A DNA stretch of 8,576 bases from Bacteroidota bacterium (GCA_021785235.1 JAJYGB010000487.1:1-8576); one strand, 5' to 3'; positions 1-6,910 are shown, numbered from the stretch's first letter. Notes: generated by a model not told the origin, from the letters alone. Numbers and translations: made by a program.

Positions 1-1068
1 TACCAAAGGGAATGAGAGAAGCAAAGCCACGAAGGAAATCACGATAGATTCCCCGATGAATTGGTAAATGAGGTGAGAATGATATGAGCCCAGCAGCTTG
101 CGAATTCCCACCTCCCGGGTCCGGATCGCGGAGCGCGCGGTCGTCAGGTTAATGAAGTTTATGCAGGCAAGAAAGATCACAAAGAATGCTATTAAACTAA
201 ACAGCCTCACCGTGTCAATATTGCCCTCGTCATGATTCATTTGGTACAGAATGTTACCTGAGTAAAGGTGGATATCCTTTAGCGGCTGAAGATAGATAGC
301 CAAGCCTTTCCAGAGGTTTTCGGGAAGGTTGGTCGCCAAGAACTCAGGTAGTCCTCTCTGGATAACTTCCGATTTGTAACCTTTGTGCAAGAGAACATAG
401 GTCGCAACATCATTGTCAGCCCATCCTATGAAAGGACTATATTCCTTTTGTAGTGTGCTCAGCGACGCGATCATACTGAAACTTAGGTGAGAATTCTTGG
501 GAAAATCCCGAATAACTCCCGTTACCTGAAATGCATTCTGGCCAAACTCGGCTTCTACGGATATGGACTTACCAATTGGATCAGCATCGCCGAAGTACCT
601 ATTTGCGGCGGACTGGTCAATGACAATATCATATGGATCATCGAGGGCTGTGGATGGGTTGCCTTCTAAGAAATGAAAAGTGAAGATGTTGAAAATGCTG
701 GAGTCGGCAAAAGATAACCCGTCCTCGTAGAAGCGCTTCTCCTGATGATGACATAGTACCGTTGGCCATATAAGAAGTCTCGCTGTGTTCTCGATCTCCG
801 GGAACTCGCTCTGTAACGCCGGTCCAAGTGCCGGCATCGTTATGGCCACTCGCTGGACTTGCCCGCCCGGAGACTTCTGAAGCTCAACGACCCTGTATAT
901 CCTGTCGGCCTTCTTGTTGAAGGTATCGTAGTTAAGCTCGTTCAGGACGTAGAGCACTATTAAAGTGAAGATCGTGAACCCTATGCAAAGGCCCGCGACA
1001 TTTATGAAGAAGTAAATCTTGGATCCCGAAATGTTTCTGAAGATCGTCTTAAGATAGCTCCGAAACAC
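1..1068 (-). CDS. ABC transporter permease, MacB/FtsX type (partial, C-terminus beyond window)
   Basis: Inner-membrane subunit of a MacB-like ABC exporter; the open frame continues through base 1, so the C-terminal part is missing. The visible ~356 residues show an N-terminal cytoplasmic stretch (FRSYLKTIFRN), a first membrane helix at about residues 18-42, a large extracytoplasmic MacB_PCD-type domain (about 45-280, with NYDTFNKKADRIYRV just after the helix and PYDIVIDQSAANRYFG later), a second helix at about 288-308, the cytoplasmic segment TREVGIRKLLGS that in FtsX-type permeases contacts the ATPase, and the beginning of a third helix. I chose GTG at 1068 because GGAAGG lies 8 nt upstream and relatives usually begin a few residues before the YLK motif. 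An in-frame ATG at 1095 would add nine residues but has no visible ribosome site. The gene overlaps the end of the ATPase gene, which implies translational coupling. The exported substrate cannot be told from the sequence. Confidence 0.9.
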   Translation of the reverse strand, partial: MFRSYLKTIFRNISGSKIYFFINVAGLCIGFTIFTLIVLYVLNELNYDTFNKKADRIYRVVELQKSPGGQVQRVAITMPALGPALQSEFPEIENTARLLIWPTVLCHHQEKRFYEDGLSFADSSIFNIFTFHFLEGNPSTALDDPYDIVIDQSAANRYFGDADPIGKSISVEAEFGQNAFQVTGVIRDFPKNSHLSFSMIASLSTLQKEYSPFIGWADNDVATYVLLHKGYKSEVIQRGLPEFLATNLPENLWKGLAIYLQPLKDIHLYSGNILYQMNHDEGNIDTVRLFSLIAFFVIFLACINFINLTTARSAIRTREVGIRKLLGSYHSHLIYQFIGESIVISFVALLLSFPLV

Positions 1069-1753
1069 TCCTCTTCCCTTCCAAAATGTTTTCATTGGTC
1101 ACGTGACCGTCAAAAAGTTGTACCACACGATTTGCCCAGCTGGCGTATTCAGTCGAGTGCGTGACCATGACGACCGTCGTACCATCCTCGTTCAGTCTCG
1201 CGAGAAGCTCCATCACTTCCTCCCCGTTCCTCGAATCGAGATTACCCGTAGGCTCATCTGCCAGGATCACTCGCTGATTTCCTACCACGGCTCTCGCGAC
1301 CGCGACTCTCTGCTGTTGTCCTCCCGAGAGCTGCTGCGGATAGTGGTTTCTCCTTGTAGTAATCCGCAGCTTATCCATCACGGCCATCACCATATCCTTT
1401 CGCTGCGAGGAAGCTATACCCATGTGGAGAAGCGGCAGTTCAATGTTTTCGTAGGCTGTGAGCTGGTTAATCAGGTTGAAATTCTGGAAGACGAAGCCAA
1501 TGTTCCTTCTCCTAAGATCCGCGCGCCGCTTCTCAGTCAACTTCGACACCTCCTCATCGAGGAAGTAATACTGCCCTTCGGTCGGACTATCGAGGAGCCC
1601 GAGTATGGTGAGCAAGGTAGTCTTGCCGGAGCCGGAAGGGCCGGTGATTGCCACGAATTCTCCGGGATCGATTCGGAGATTAGCGTTGGCAATGGCGGTC
1701 GTTTCGACTTGACCTGTTCGGTAAATTTTTCTTAGGTTGTAAAGTCGAATCAT
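1049..1753 (-). CDS. ABC exporter ATP-binding protein, MacB/LolD type
   Basis: Cytoplasmic ATPase that energises the FtsX-type permease encoded immediately downstream. The 234 residues are a complete nucleotide-binding domain of normal length. It has Walker A GPSGSGKTT (38-46), a Q-loop glutamine at 90 in FVFQNFNL, the signature LSGGQQQRVAVARA (142-155), Walker B VILADEP (162-168) followed by the D-loop TGNLDS, and the switch histidine in MVTHS (H199). QQQRVAVARA, ADEPTGNLD and an ending close after the switch are typical of the MacB/LolD/FtsE branch of exporters that act on envelope substrates rather than importers. The start ATG at 1753 has only a weak upstream purine run (CGGGA). The 3' end overlaps the permease start by about 20 bp (47 bp if the permease starts at 1095). 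It is transcribed divergently from the two-component system. The family assignment is secure; LolD versus MacB-like efflux cannot be resolved without the substrate-specific partners. Confidence 0.93.
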   Translation of the reverse strand: MIRLYNLRKIYRTGQVETTAIANANLRIDPGEFVAITGPSGSGKTTLLTILGLLDSPTEGQYYFLDEEVSKLTEKRRADLRRRNIGFVFQNFNLINQLTAYENIELPLLHMGIASSQRKDMVMAVMDKLRITTRRNHYPQQLSGGQQQRVAVARAVVGNQRVILADEPTGNLDSRNGEEVMELLARLNEDGTTVVMVTHSTEYASWANRVVQLFDGHVTNENILEGKRSVSELS

Positions 1754-1971
1754 TCCCGAAAGTCTGTTGTTGTCATCAACATGTAATTGTTTTGATTAAG
1801 CTCCAAAGATTATGCCTGATTAATTCAACCTATATATAAACCGGATTCGCGTATCGAAAATTTCACCTGTACGATTTTGGCACAGCGAGTGTGCGGATTT
1901 GATACACTACGGGAATCAGACCATTTCAAGCAAAAATTCGCTTTAGAAGCAAAGGATTATTAGATTTTTCC
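1754..1971. promoter_or_regulatory. Divergent intergenic region between ABC exporter and two-component system
   Basis: This 218-bp AT-rich stretch must hold the promoters for both divergent units. It contains an alternating TATATATAAA run at 1831-1840 and, on the minus strand, a -10-like GCATAATCT around 1808-1815 without a convincing -35. On the plus strand a TGGCAC element at 1878-1883 resembles the -24 half of a sigma-54 promoter, but the next GC is two bases too far away. No coding frame of substance is present. The promoter role is inferred from gene orientation rather than from a clear consensus match. Confidence 0.4.
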
Positions 1972-3357
1972 ATGGCATCGACAAAAGAGAAAAGCGGAAG
2001 CGCCTTAATTGTAGACGACGACATAGCCGTATTGACTGCATTCGAACTCCTTCTCAAACCACACTTGTCATCCGTCGAAACCGAGAAGGACCCCCGAAAG
2101 ATCGAAGAAAGGATGAAATCGAGAACTTACGACGTCATCTTCCTTGACATGAATTACGCGAAGGGTGTAACGACTGGGGAAGAAGGTTTTCGATGGCTGA
2201 ACAAGATCCTTTCGGTAGACCCGGCCGCGGTAGTCATACTTATAACGGCATACGGCGATATAGACACGGCGGTCAGAGCTATCAAGGAAGGGGCGACCGA
2301 TTTCGTCGTAAAGCCTTGGCAGAATGAAAAGATACTCGCCACGCTCTCATCGGCACTGAAGCTTCGGGAATCGAGAGTTGAGTTGGAGGCATCGCGCAAC
2401 AGGGAACAATTTCTTAGCGCCGAGCTTGATCAGCCTTTCCTAGACATGGTCGGTAAGTCTCCTGCAATGGTTCGTGTTTTCGAGACGATACGAAAGGTGG
2501 CCGCCACCGAGGCAAACATACTCCTACTTGGCGAGAACGGGACGGGTAAGGAACTGGTCGCCCGGGCCATACATCGCTTTTCGAACAGGGGAACGAATCC
2601 ATTTATCCCGGTCGACATGGGCGCGGTGACAGAGTCGCTTTTTGAAAGCGAACTCTTCGGACACGAAAAAGGCTCCTTCACCGGAGCGACCAATGAGCGT
2701 ATGGGAAGATTTGAGGTCGCTTCTGGAGGCACACTCTTTCTTGACGAAATTGCAAACCTACCGCTTTCTTTTCAGGCGAAACTTCTTGCGGTTGTAGAAA
2801 GGCGCGAAGTAATGCGGGTGGGCTCTGATACTCCCCGACCGATCGATATTCGCCTCATCACCGCCACCAACGCGCCGATCCATGAAATGGTGGCGCAGAA
2901 GAAATTCAGAGAGGACCTCCTTTACAGGGTGAACACTGTAGAAATAAACTTGCCCCCTCTCAGAGAGCGAAGAGATGATGTTCCTCTTCTCGTAGAGCAC
3001 TTCATGAAAATTTATGGAAGAAAGTACCACAAGCCTCACATACATGTATCTCCGGATACGATCAGGGTGCTGGGCGATTATCATTGGCCCGGTAACGTGA
3101 GGGAACTTCAGCACGTCATCGAAAGAGCCGTTATACTTATGGACTCTGATTCTATCAGGCCGGAAGAGATCCTCTCATCATCTTCAGCCGTCTCGCGGGA
3201 AAACGCCGCGGGGCCGGATCATTCTCTTTTGCAGGTCGAGAAGAAACACATTGAGACAGTAATCAAGAAACATGACGGCAGCGTATCCGCTGCGGCGAAG
3301 GAACTCGGTCTGACGAGGACCGCCCTTTACCGTAGAATGAGAAAGTACGGATTATAA
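1972..3357 (+). CDS. Sigma-54-dependent response regulator, NtrC family
   Basis: Cytoplasmic transcription activator of 461 residues with the full three-domain NtrC layout. The receiver domain (about 10-125) has the acidic pocket DDD (15-17), phospho-acceptor D59 in FLDMN, T92 and K114-P115. The AAA+ sigma-54 interaction domain (about 157-390) has Walker A GENGTGKE (187-194), the sigma-54 contact loop GSFTGA (234-239) in place of the usual GAFTGA, Walker B GGTLFLDEI (252-260), an arginine-finger region FREDLLYR (312-319) and WPGNVREL (372-379). A Fis-type helix-turn-helix sits at the C-terminus (about 437-458, GSVSAAAKELGLTRTALYRR). The kinase gene starts 17 bp downstream, so the two are almost certainly cognate and co-transcribed. 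The start ATG has only a distant AAAGGA upstream. The targets are not visible; the divergently transcribed exporter is the most likely one by position. Family assignment is very secure. Confidence 0.95.
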   Translation: MASTKEKSGSALIVDDDIAVLTAFELLLKPHLSSVETEKDPRKIEERMKSRTYDVIFLDMNYAKGVTTGEEGFRWLNKILSVDPAAVVILITAYGDIDTAVRAIKEGATDFVVKPWQNEKILATLSSALKLRESRVELEASRNREQFLSAELDQPFLDMVGKSPAMVRVFETIRKVAATEANILLLGENGTGKELVARAIHRFSNRGTNPFIPVDMGAVTESLFESELFGHEKGSFTGATNERMGRFEVASGGTLFLDEIANLPLSFQAKLLAVVERREVMRVGSDTPRPIDIRLITATNAPIHEMVAQKKFREDLLYRVNTVEINLPPLRERRDDVPLLVEHFMKIYGRKYHKPHIHVSPDTIRVLGDYHWPGNVRELQHVIERAVILMDSDSIRPEEILSSSSAVSRENAAGPDHSLLQVEKKHIETVIKKHDGSVSAAAKELGLTRTALYRRMRKYGL

Positions 3358-3374
3358 CCCTGAAGAGTTATCCG

Positions 3375-4730
3375 ATGCATCTTGACCGTTTCCGTTTGGC
3401 AACGGTCTTTCGTGTTATACTCCTGACGTGCACGCTGTGCCTCCTGGCCTACTTCCTGTTCGGTATCGAACTATATAAGATTGCGGCGCTGATGGGGGTG
3501 CTGGCCGCGTACCAGGTCTTTGCGCTTTCGAGGTGGATTGAGAAGAAAAACCGAAACATGGCTAGGTTCCTTGAGGCTATAGAAGCAGAGGATTTCACGC
3601 AGACATTCAGCCTCGCGGGGAGGAGCAAGGCCTTCGACGAACTGAACAGGACCTTCAACAGAATTACGCAGAGATTCGAGAAGATGAGGGCCGAGAGGGA
3701 GGATCAGTTTCAATACTTCCAGTTTGTCGTTGAGCGGCTCAGCGTCGGACTCATTGTGTTCCGGCCCGACGGAAAGGTGGACGTGATTAACCGCGCCGCG
3801 AAGCGGCTCATCGGCATGCCTTCTTTGAGAAACGTGAAGGAACTCGGCGTTCTAAGTCCGGATCTACTTGACGCAGTCAGGGATACGAATCGCAGGGGAA
3901 GAAATCTCGTCCGCGTGGAAAACGACAATCTCTCCGTGCGCCTGGCGATTCAGACTTCCGAATTCAGAATGAGGGGGATCGTTTACACGCTCGCTTCGCT
4001 TCAGGACTTGCGAGGTGAAATGGAGGAAGTCGAGCTCGACGCTTGGCAGAATCTCATACGTGTCCTTACGCATGAGATCGTCAACTCAATAGCTCCCATA
4101 GCTTCTCTCGCCTCCACCGCGAACAAGCTACTGACAGATTCCGGCACGGACTCCCGCGAGCAGGGCGAACCGGTGCCGCCGATCTTCGGCGACGTTCAGA
4201 CCGCGGTGAGAACGATCGAAACGAGAAGCGAGGGACTGCTTCGTTTCGTGAATTCGTACAGAACACTTACTCACGTGCCCGATCCCAAATTCAAGATCTT
4301 CCCAATCGTTACGCTGTTCAAACGCGTTGAACAGCTTGTTGGATCGTCCCTTGGCAAGAGCGCGATAAAGCTCGCTATCTCCGTCGAACCAGAATCGCTG
4401 GAATTGACGGCGGATCCCGACCTACTGGAACAAGTGCTACTCAACCTCCTGATGAATTCAATCCAGGCGCTCGAAGGAAAAGAGGATGGGAAAATTGAGC
4501 TGTCAGCACATCTCGAGGAGAGAGGGAAAATAGCGATCCGAGTTGAAGACAACGGCGCCGGCATCCCGAGAGAAGTTCAGGAGAAGATTTTCATTCCGTT
4601 TTTCACTACGAAAGACAGCGGATCGGGAATAGGGCTCAGCTTGTCCCGCCAGATACTCCATTTGCATCGCGCTCTGATAAGCGTTTGGTCGAAACCCGGG
4701 GAACGTACCGTTTTTACGATTGTTTTCTGA
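3375..4730 (+). CDS. Membrane-anchored sensor histidine kinase, NtrY/NtrB-like
   Basis: Sensor kinase of 451 residues, expected to phosphorylate the NtrC-type regulator encoded 17 bp upstream. Two closely spaced membrane helices (about 11-30 and 33-50) anchor it with almost no extracytoplasmic loop. A linker resembling HAMP (about 55-105) and a PAS-like domain (about 112-210, VVERLSVGLIVFRPDGKVDVIN) follow. The dimerisation/phosphoacceptor segment has H233 in LTHEIVNSIAPI, which lacks the proline usually found after the histidine in HisKA domains (HExxxPL). The ATPase domain has the N box around N361 (NLLMNSIQAL), G1 DNGAGI (392-397), the F box FFTTK (409-413) and G2 GSGIGLSLSRQI. A Shine-Dalgarno GAAGAG lies 7 nt before the ATG. 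The lack of a periplasmic sensor domain suggests that the signal is sensed in the membrane or by the cytoplasmic PAS-like domain. The signal itself is unknown. Confidence 0.94.
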   Translation: MHLDRFRLATVFRVILLTCTLCLLAYFLFGIELYKIAALMGVLAAYQVFALSRWIEKKNRNMARFLEAIEAEDFTQTFSLAGRSKAFDELNRTFNRITQRFEKMRAEREDQFQYFQFVVERLSVGLIVFRPDGKVDVINRAAKRLIGMPSLRNVKELGVLSPDLLDAVRDTNRRGRNLVRVENDNLSVRLAIQTSEFRMRGIVYTLASLQDLRGEMEEVELDAWQNLIRVLTHEIVNSIAPIASLASTANKLLTDSGTDSREQGEPVPPIFGDVQTAVRTIETRSEGLLRFVNSYRTLTHVPDPKFKIFPIVTLFKRVEQLVGSSLGKSAIKLAISVEPESLELTADPDLLEQVLLNLLMNSIQALEGKEDGKIELSAHLEERGKIAIRVEDNGAGIPREVQEKIFIPFFTTKDSGSGIGLSLSRQILHLHRALISVWSKPGERTVFTIVF

Positions 4731-4742
4731 GTAGCGGCTGCC

Positions 4743-4758
4743 GACGGTTTGATCCGTC
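4743..4758 (+). terminator. Weak hairpin after the kinase gene
   Basis: GACGG pairs with CCGTC across the 6-base loop TTTGAT, starting 12 bp after the kinase stop codon. The stem is only 5 bp and is not followed by a T-run, so it is at best a weak terminator. It supports treating the next gene as a separate transcription unit, but only slightly. Confidence 0.2.
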
Positions 4759-4820
4759 AAATGCGGCTTGACAACACATTTCTAAATCAGTGATCGCCAT
4801 GGAAAGGTGAGTTGTAATTA

Positions 4821-5693
4821 ATGGGTAATATCGTCCTGACGTCATATCTATCGCATGGAGCGCCAACTTCGCTTGTCGAGCGAACGGGAATTCATGATGT
4901 CTACGAGAATCTTGGACGAGTGCTGATCCAGCGCGGAGTCAGTACCGTGGTCGTCTGCTCGCCTCACTATTTAAGTCGGGGAGATTTCCAGGTTGAATCT
5001 CGCGAAAGCATCCCGTGTATACAGGACTATTATGGCTTTCCGGAAGAGCTCTACAAATATTCTTATGAAGCGACAAACGACATGGCGATCGTCAAAAAGA
5101 TCGTCGATCTTTCCGCCGAGAGAGGATTGGAAGTCGTTGGATCTCAATCCTGGGGACTCGACCATGGCGCATGGCTTCCTCTCTATTTCATGTTCCCTGG
5201 TCGAAACGTGAAAGTTGTTCCGGTGTCCATCAACTCATCCGATCCGGAAACACATTTTAAGTTTGGGGAGGCAATCAAATCCGCTCTGGAGAAGACGGAA
5301 GGCACTTTCGCCGTCATTGGGACGGGCTCTCCCGTTCACAGGCTCGACCTCATGCGTTACGGATATTACGGGGAAGAGAGGTTCGAGCCAGGCGAAAAAT
5401 TCGATGAGAAGCTTTCCGATGTAATCGCGTCCGGCGATCTCGGCAAGATCTTAAGAATACAGGAAGAATATCCTTCCTTATTTCATGCCGCCGCCCCCGA
5501 AGGCAAATTGAATCCCCTTTACGTCGCACTCGGCGCTTCCGATAGCGAGAAGTTTATCGGGAAGACTCTGTGCCATGATTTCATGTATTACGGTGTATCG
5601 CTCATGGCTGTCGTACTCTCTGCTGAAGAGGGCTTGCTGAGCTCGCTCCCCGATCCCAGCCTGAAGAAGAGCGCAGACTATTCAGGCAAATAA
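4821..5693 (+). CDS. LigB/DODA-type class III extradiol dioxygenase homologue (YgiD-like) with altered active site
   Basis: Predicted cytoplasmic protein of 290 residues, close to the usual length of the 4,5-DOPA dioxygenase (YgiD/DODA) branch of the LigB superfamily, whose members use non-haem iron or bind zinc and open catechol rings. Family landmarks are SHGAPT (10-16, H12), VCSPHY with H49, the DYYGFPEELYKYSY stretch (69-82), the very characteristic GLDHGAWLPL (112-121, H115), GTGSPVHRL with H173, and NPLYVALGAS (231-240) near the end. In YgiD-type enzymes a histidine precedes the last motif (pattern E-H-x-x-P-L). Here that position reads G-K-L-N-P-L, so lysine 229 replaces the expected histidine while H12, H49 and H173 remain. 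The protein may therefore be catalytically altered or act on another substrate. AAAGGTGA precedes the ATG by about 10 nt. It shares structural ancestry with the Memo/AmmeMemoRadiSam B proteins, but its motifs fit DODA better. Substrate unknown. Confidence 0.85.
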   Translation: MGNIVLTSYLSHGAPTSLVERTGIHDVYENLGRVLIQRGVSTVVVCSPHYLSRGDFQVESRESIPCIQDYYGFPEELYKYSYEATNDMAIVKKIVDLSAERGLEVVGSQSWGLDHGAWLPLYFMFPGRNVKVVPVSINSSDPETHFKFGEAIKSALEKTEGTFAVIGTGSPVHRLDLMRYGYYGEERFEPGEKFDEKLSDVIASGDLGKILRIQEEYPSLFHAAAPEGKLNPLYVALGASDSEKFIGKTLCHDFMYYGVSLMAVVLSAEEGLLSSLPDPSLKKSADYSGK

Positions 5694-5729
5694 AATCTGG
5701 CGGTCACGCGACCTCTTGATAACCAAAGC

Positions 5730-5747
5730 GGCCTATGCCAATAGGTC
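5730..5747 (+). terminator. Possible weak terminator hairpin after the dioxygenase gene
   Basis: GGCCTAT and ATAGGTC can form a 7-bp stem (one G-U pair) around the loop GCCA, starting about 37 bp after the dioxygenase stop codon. There is no T-run behind it. Position and shape fit a weak or Rho-assisted terminator, but a chance hairpin is equally possible. Confidence 0.25.
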
Positions 5748-5792
5748 CAATGATAGGAGCATGTGTCTGCAAAGCTGTCGGTAAGGCGGTTG

Positions 5793-5804
5793 TAATTGCA
5801 ATTA
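5793..5804. promoter_or_regulatory. Perfect 12-bp palindrome, possible operator
   Basis: TAATTGCAATTA is identical on both strands and lies about 180 bp upstream of the PPK2 start in otherwise non-coding DNA. Symmetric AT-rich sites of this size are typical targets of dimeric helix-turn-helix repressors or MarR-type proteins. No such regulator gene lies in the window, so the operator role is only a suggestion. Confidence 0.25.
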
Positions 5805-5981
5805 TGGTCGAACTTTTCTTTTCGCCTGCTCGCGTTACGTGGTAGTTGATAGCGCTTCCCCGATTTAGTCGCAAACTACGAGGACGGCATTCAGGAATGT
5901 TTCTATGAGAAGCTGAAAGAGTCGCGCGCGATTTCTAATTTCCATGGTAGGGACAATCGCGAATGTCGCGCGGAAAGGATT

Positions 5982-6860
5982 ATGATGAAAATAGACGTAG
6001 AAGAATTCAGGGTAAGCGAAGATCAAAAGGCGGATCTCGACAAACGGCCAACGAGAGTAAATCCGATTTACAATTCCAAGAAAGCTTATAAGCAACTTCT
6101 TGATGAGCACGTGTCGCAGCTGAGTTCGTTGCAGAACGTCCACTATGCTTCGAACAAGTACGCTGTACTCCTGATCTTTCAGGCGATGGACGCCGCCGGG
6201 AAAGATGGCACCATCAGGCACGTGATGTCCGGCGTCAACCCGCAGGGCTGCCAGGTCTACAGCTTCAAGCAGCCGAGTGCCGGGGAATTACAACACGATT
6301 TTCTATGGCGAACGACCAAGTGTCTTCCGGAAAGAGGAAAGATAGGAATCTTCAATAGGTCCTATTATGAGGAGGTCCTTATCGTGCGCGTTCATCCGGA
6401 TCTTCTCGGGGCAGAAGGGATCGATACCGACGAATTGCGCGGTGACAAATTATGGAAAGAAAGATTCAAGGCGATAAGGCATTTCGAAAAGCATCTATAT
6501 GAGAGCGGTACGAGGGTGCTCAAGTTTTACCTCCACTTATCGAAAGAAGAACAGCGAAGGCGGTTTCTCGAAAGGATAGACGACAAGGAAAAAAACTGGA
6601 AGTTCAGCGAAGCTGATATCGCGGAGCGGGAGTACTGGAAGGATTACATGAAGGCCTACGAGGAATGCATAAGCGCGACAAGCACGGATAAGGCACCATG
6701 GTACGTTATACCCGCGGACGACAAGGAGAACGCGAGGCTCATAGTTTCTCAGGTGGTCGTCGACGCGCTTAAATCGCTGGGGCTCAAATATCCGAAGACG
6801 TCGGGTGGCCGGAGGGAAGAGCTGAAGAACATCCGTAAGAAGCTCGAAGAACGTCGCTGA
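5982..6860 (+). CDS. ppk2: Polyphosphate:nucleotide phosphotransferase, PPK2 family
   Basis: Soluble enzyme of 292 residues that transfers phosphate between polyphosphate and nucleotides (AMP, ADP or the reverse reaction), linking polyphosphate reserves to the nucleotide pool. The fold is a P-loop kinase. The Walker A-like loop is AMDAAGKDG (68-76, with D70 and K74). [16 protein letters not shown] (80-95) and [16 protein letters not shown] (95-110) match the PPK2 signature. Walker B is [13 protein letters not shown] (121-133) and includes R126. A lid-like stretch runs from [19 protein letters not shown] (191-209). [15 protein letters not shown] (238-252) is the conserved C-terminal motif. The length and the NPQG sequence fit the short single-domain group that often accepts AMP as well as ADP (class III), but the class is inference. 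AAAGGA lies 2 nt before the first ATG and 5 nt before the second, so translation may begin at 5985. The gene appears monocistronic and is followed by a strong hairpin. The last 25 residues are highly basic. Confidence 0.94.
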   Translation: MMKIDVEEFRVSEDQKADLDKRPTRVNPIYNSKKAYKQLLDEHVSQLSSLQNVHYASNKYAVLLIFQAMDAAGKDGTIRHVMSGVNPQGCQVYSFKQPSAGELQHDFLWRTTKCLPERGKIGIFNRSYYEEVLIVRVHPDLLGAEGIDTDELRGDKLWKERFKAIRHFEKHLYESGTRVLKFYLHLSKEEQRRRFLERIDDKEKNWKFSEADIAEREYWKDYMKAYEECISATSTDKAPWYVIPADDKENARLIVSQVVVDALKSLGLKYPKTSGGRREELKNIRKKLEERR

Positions 6861-6872
6861 TCAATCTGGCGA

Positions 6873-6898
6873 AATAGGGGGTGTTGCCACCCCCTATT
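6873..6898. terminator. Bidirectional terminator hairpin
   Basis: AATAGGGGGTG and CACCCCCTATT form a perfect 11-bp stem around the loop TTGC. It lies 12 bp after the PPK2 stop codon and 12 bp beyond the 3' end of the convergent YeeE-rhodanese gene. The perfect symmetry lets it form in transcripts from either side, fitting a shared terminator for convergent genes. Neither strand has a strong T-run after it, although the A/T pairs at the stem base supply two or three T residues in each direction. Confidence 0.75.
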
Positions 6899-6910
6899 CA
6901 CCTGCCCTGC

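Larger units (their letters stand above)
5694..5981. other. 288-bp intergenic region before the PPK2 gene
   Basis: I see no recognisable gene here. From the 5' end it holds a weak hairpin (5730-5747), a perfect 12-bp palindrome TAATTGCAATTA (5793-5804), and GC-rich repeats close to the PPK2 start (GTCGCGCG at 5921 and 5965, and the inverted pair CGCGATT/AATCGCG at 5927-5933 and 5955-5961). The PPK2 frame stays open upstream for about 45 codons, back to a TAG near 5850, but I found no ATG, GTG or TTG in that stretch and it has no recognisable protein motif, so I treat it as leader DNA. Confidence 0.5.

Noticed and set aside
487..669. Short plus-strand frame within the permease region
   Set aside because: It lies antisense to the conserved permease frame, which is open from 1095 to 1.
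1103..1735. Long open frame opposite the ABC ATPase gene (210 codons, plus strand)
   Set aside because: It mirrors the ATPase coding sequence, has no recognisable domain, and the minus-strand gene has all catalytic motifs.
1876..1896. Sigma-54 promoter for the response regulator (TGGCAC followed by GTGTGC)
   Set aside because: The distance between the GG and GC elements is 12 bases instead of the required 10; only the -24 half matches.
4768..4796. Sigma-70 promoter for the dioxygenase gene (TTGACA at 4768-4773)
   Set aside because: The -35 is a perfect match, but no acceptable -10 lies 16-18 bases downstream (TGATCG at 17 bases).
4799..4810. Tiny upstream frame ATG GAA AGG TGA before the dioxygenase gene
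   Set aside because: Three codons overlapping the ribosome site; too short to distinguish from chance.
4821..5693. Assignment as AmmeMemoRadiSam system protein B (Memo)
   Set aside because: SHGAPT, GLDHGAWLPL and DYYGFPEELY are DODA/YgiD motifs; Memo proteins have different histidine contexts and a cysteine ligand, and no AMMECR1 or radical SAM gene is adjacent.
5865..6221. Minus-strand frame overlapping the PPK2 start
   Set aside because: It is antisense to clear PPK2 coding sequence and shows no family motif or ribosome site.
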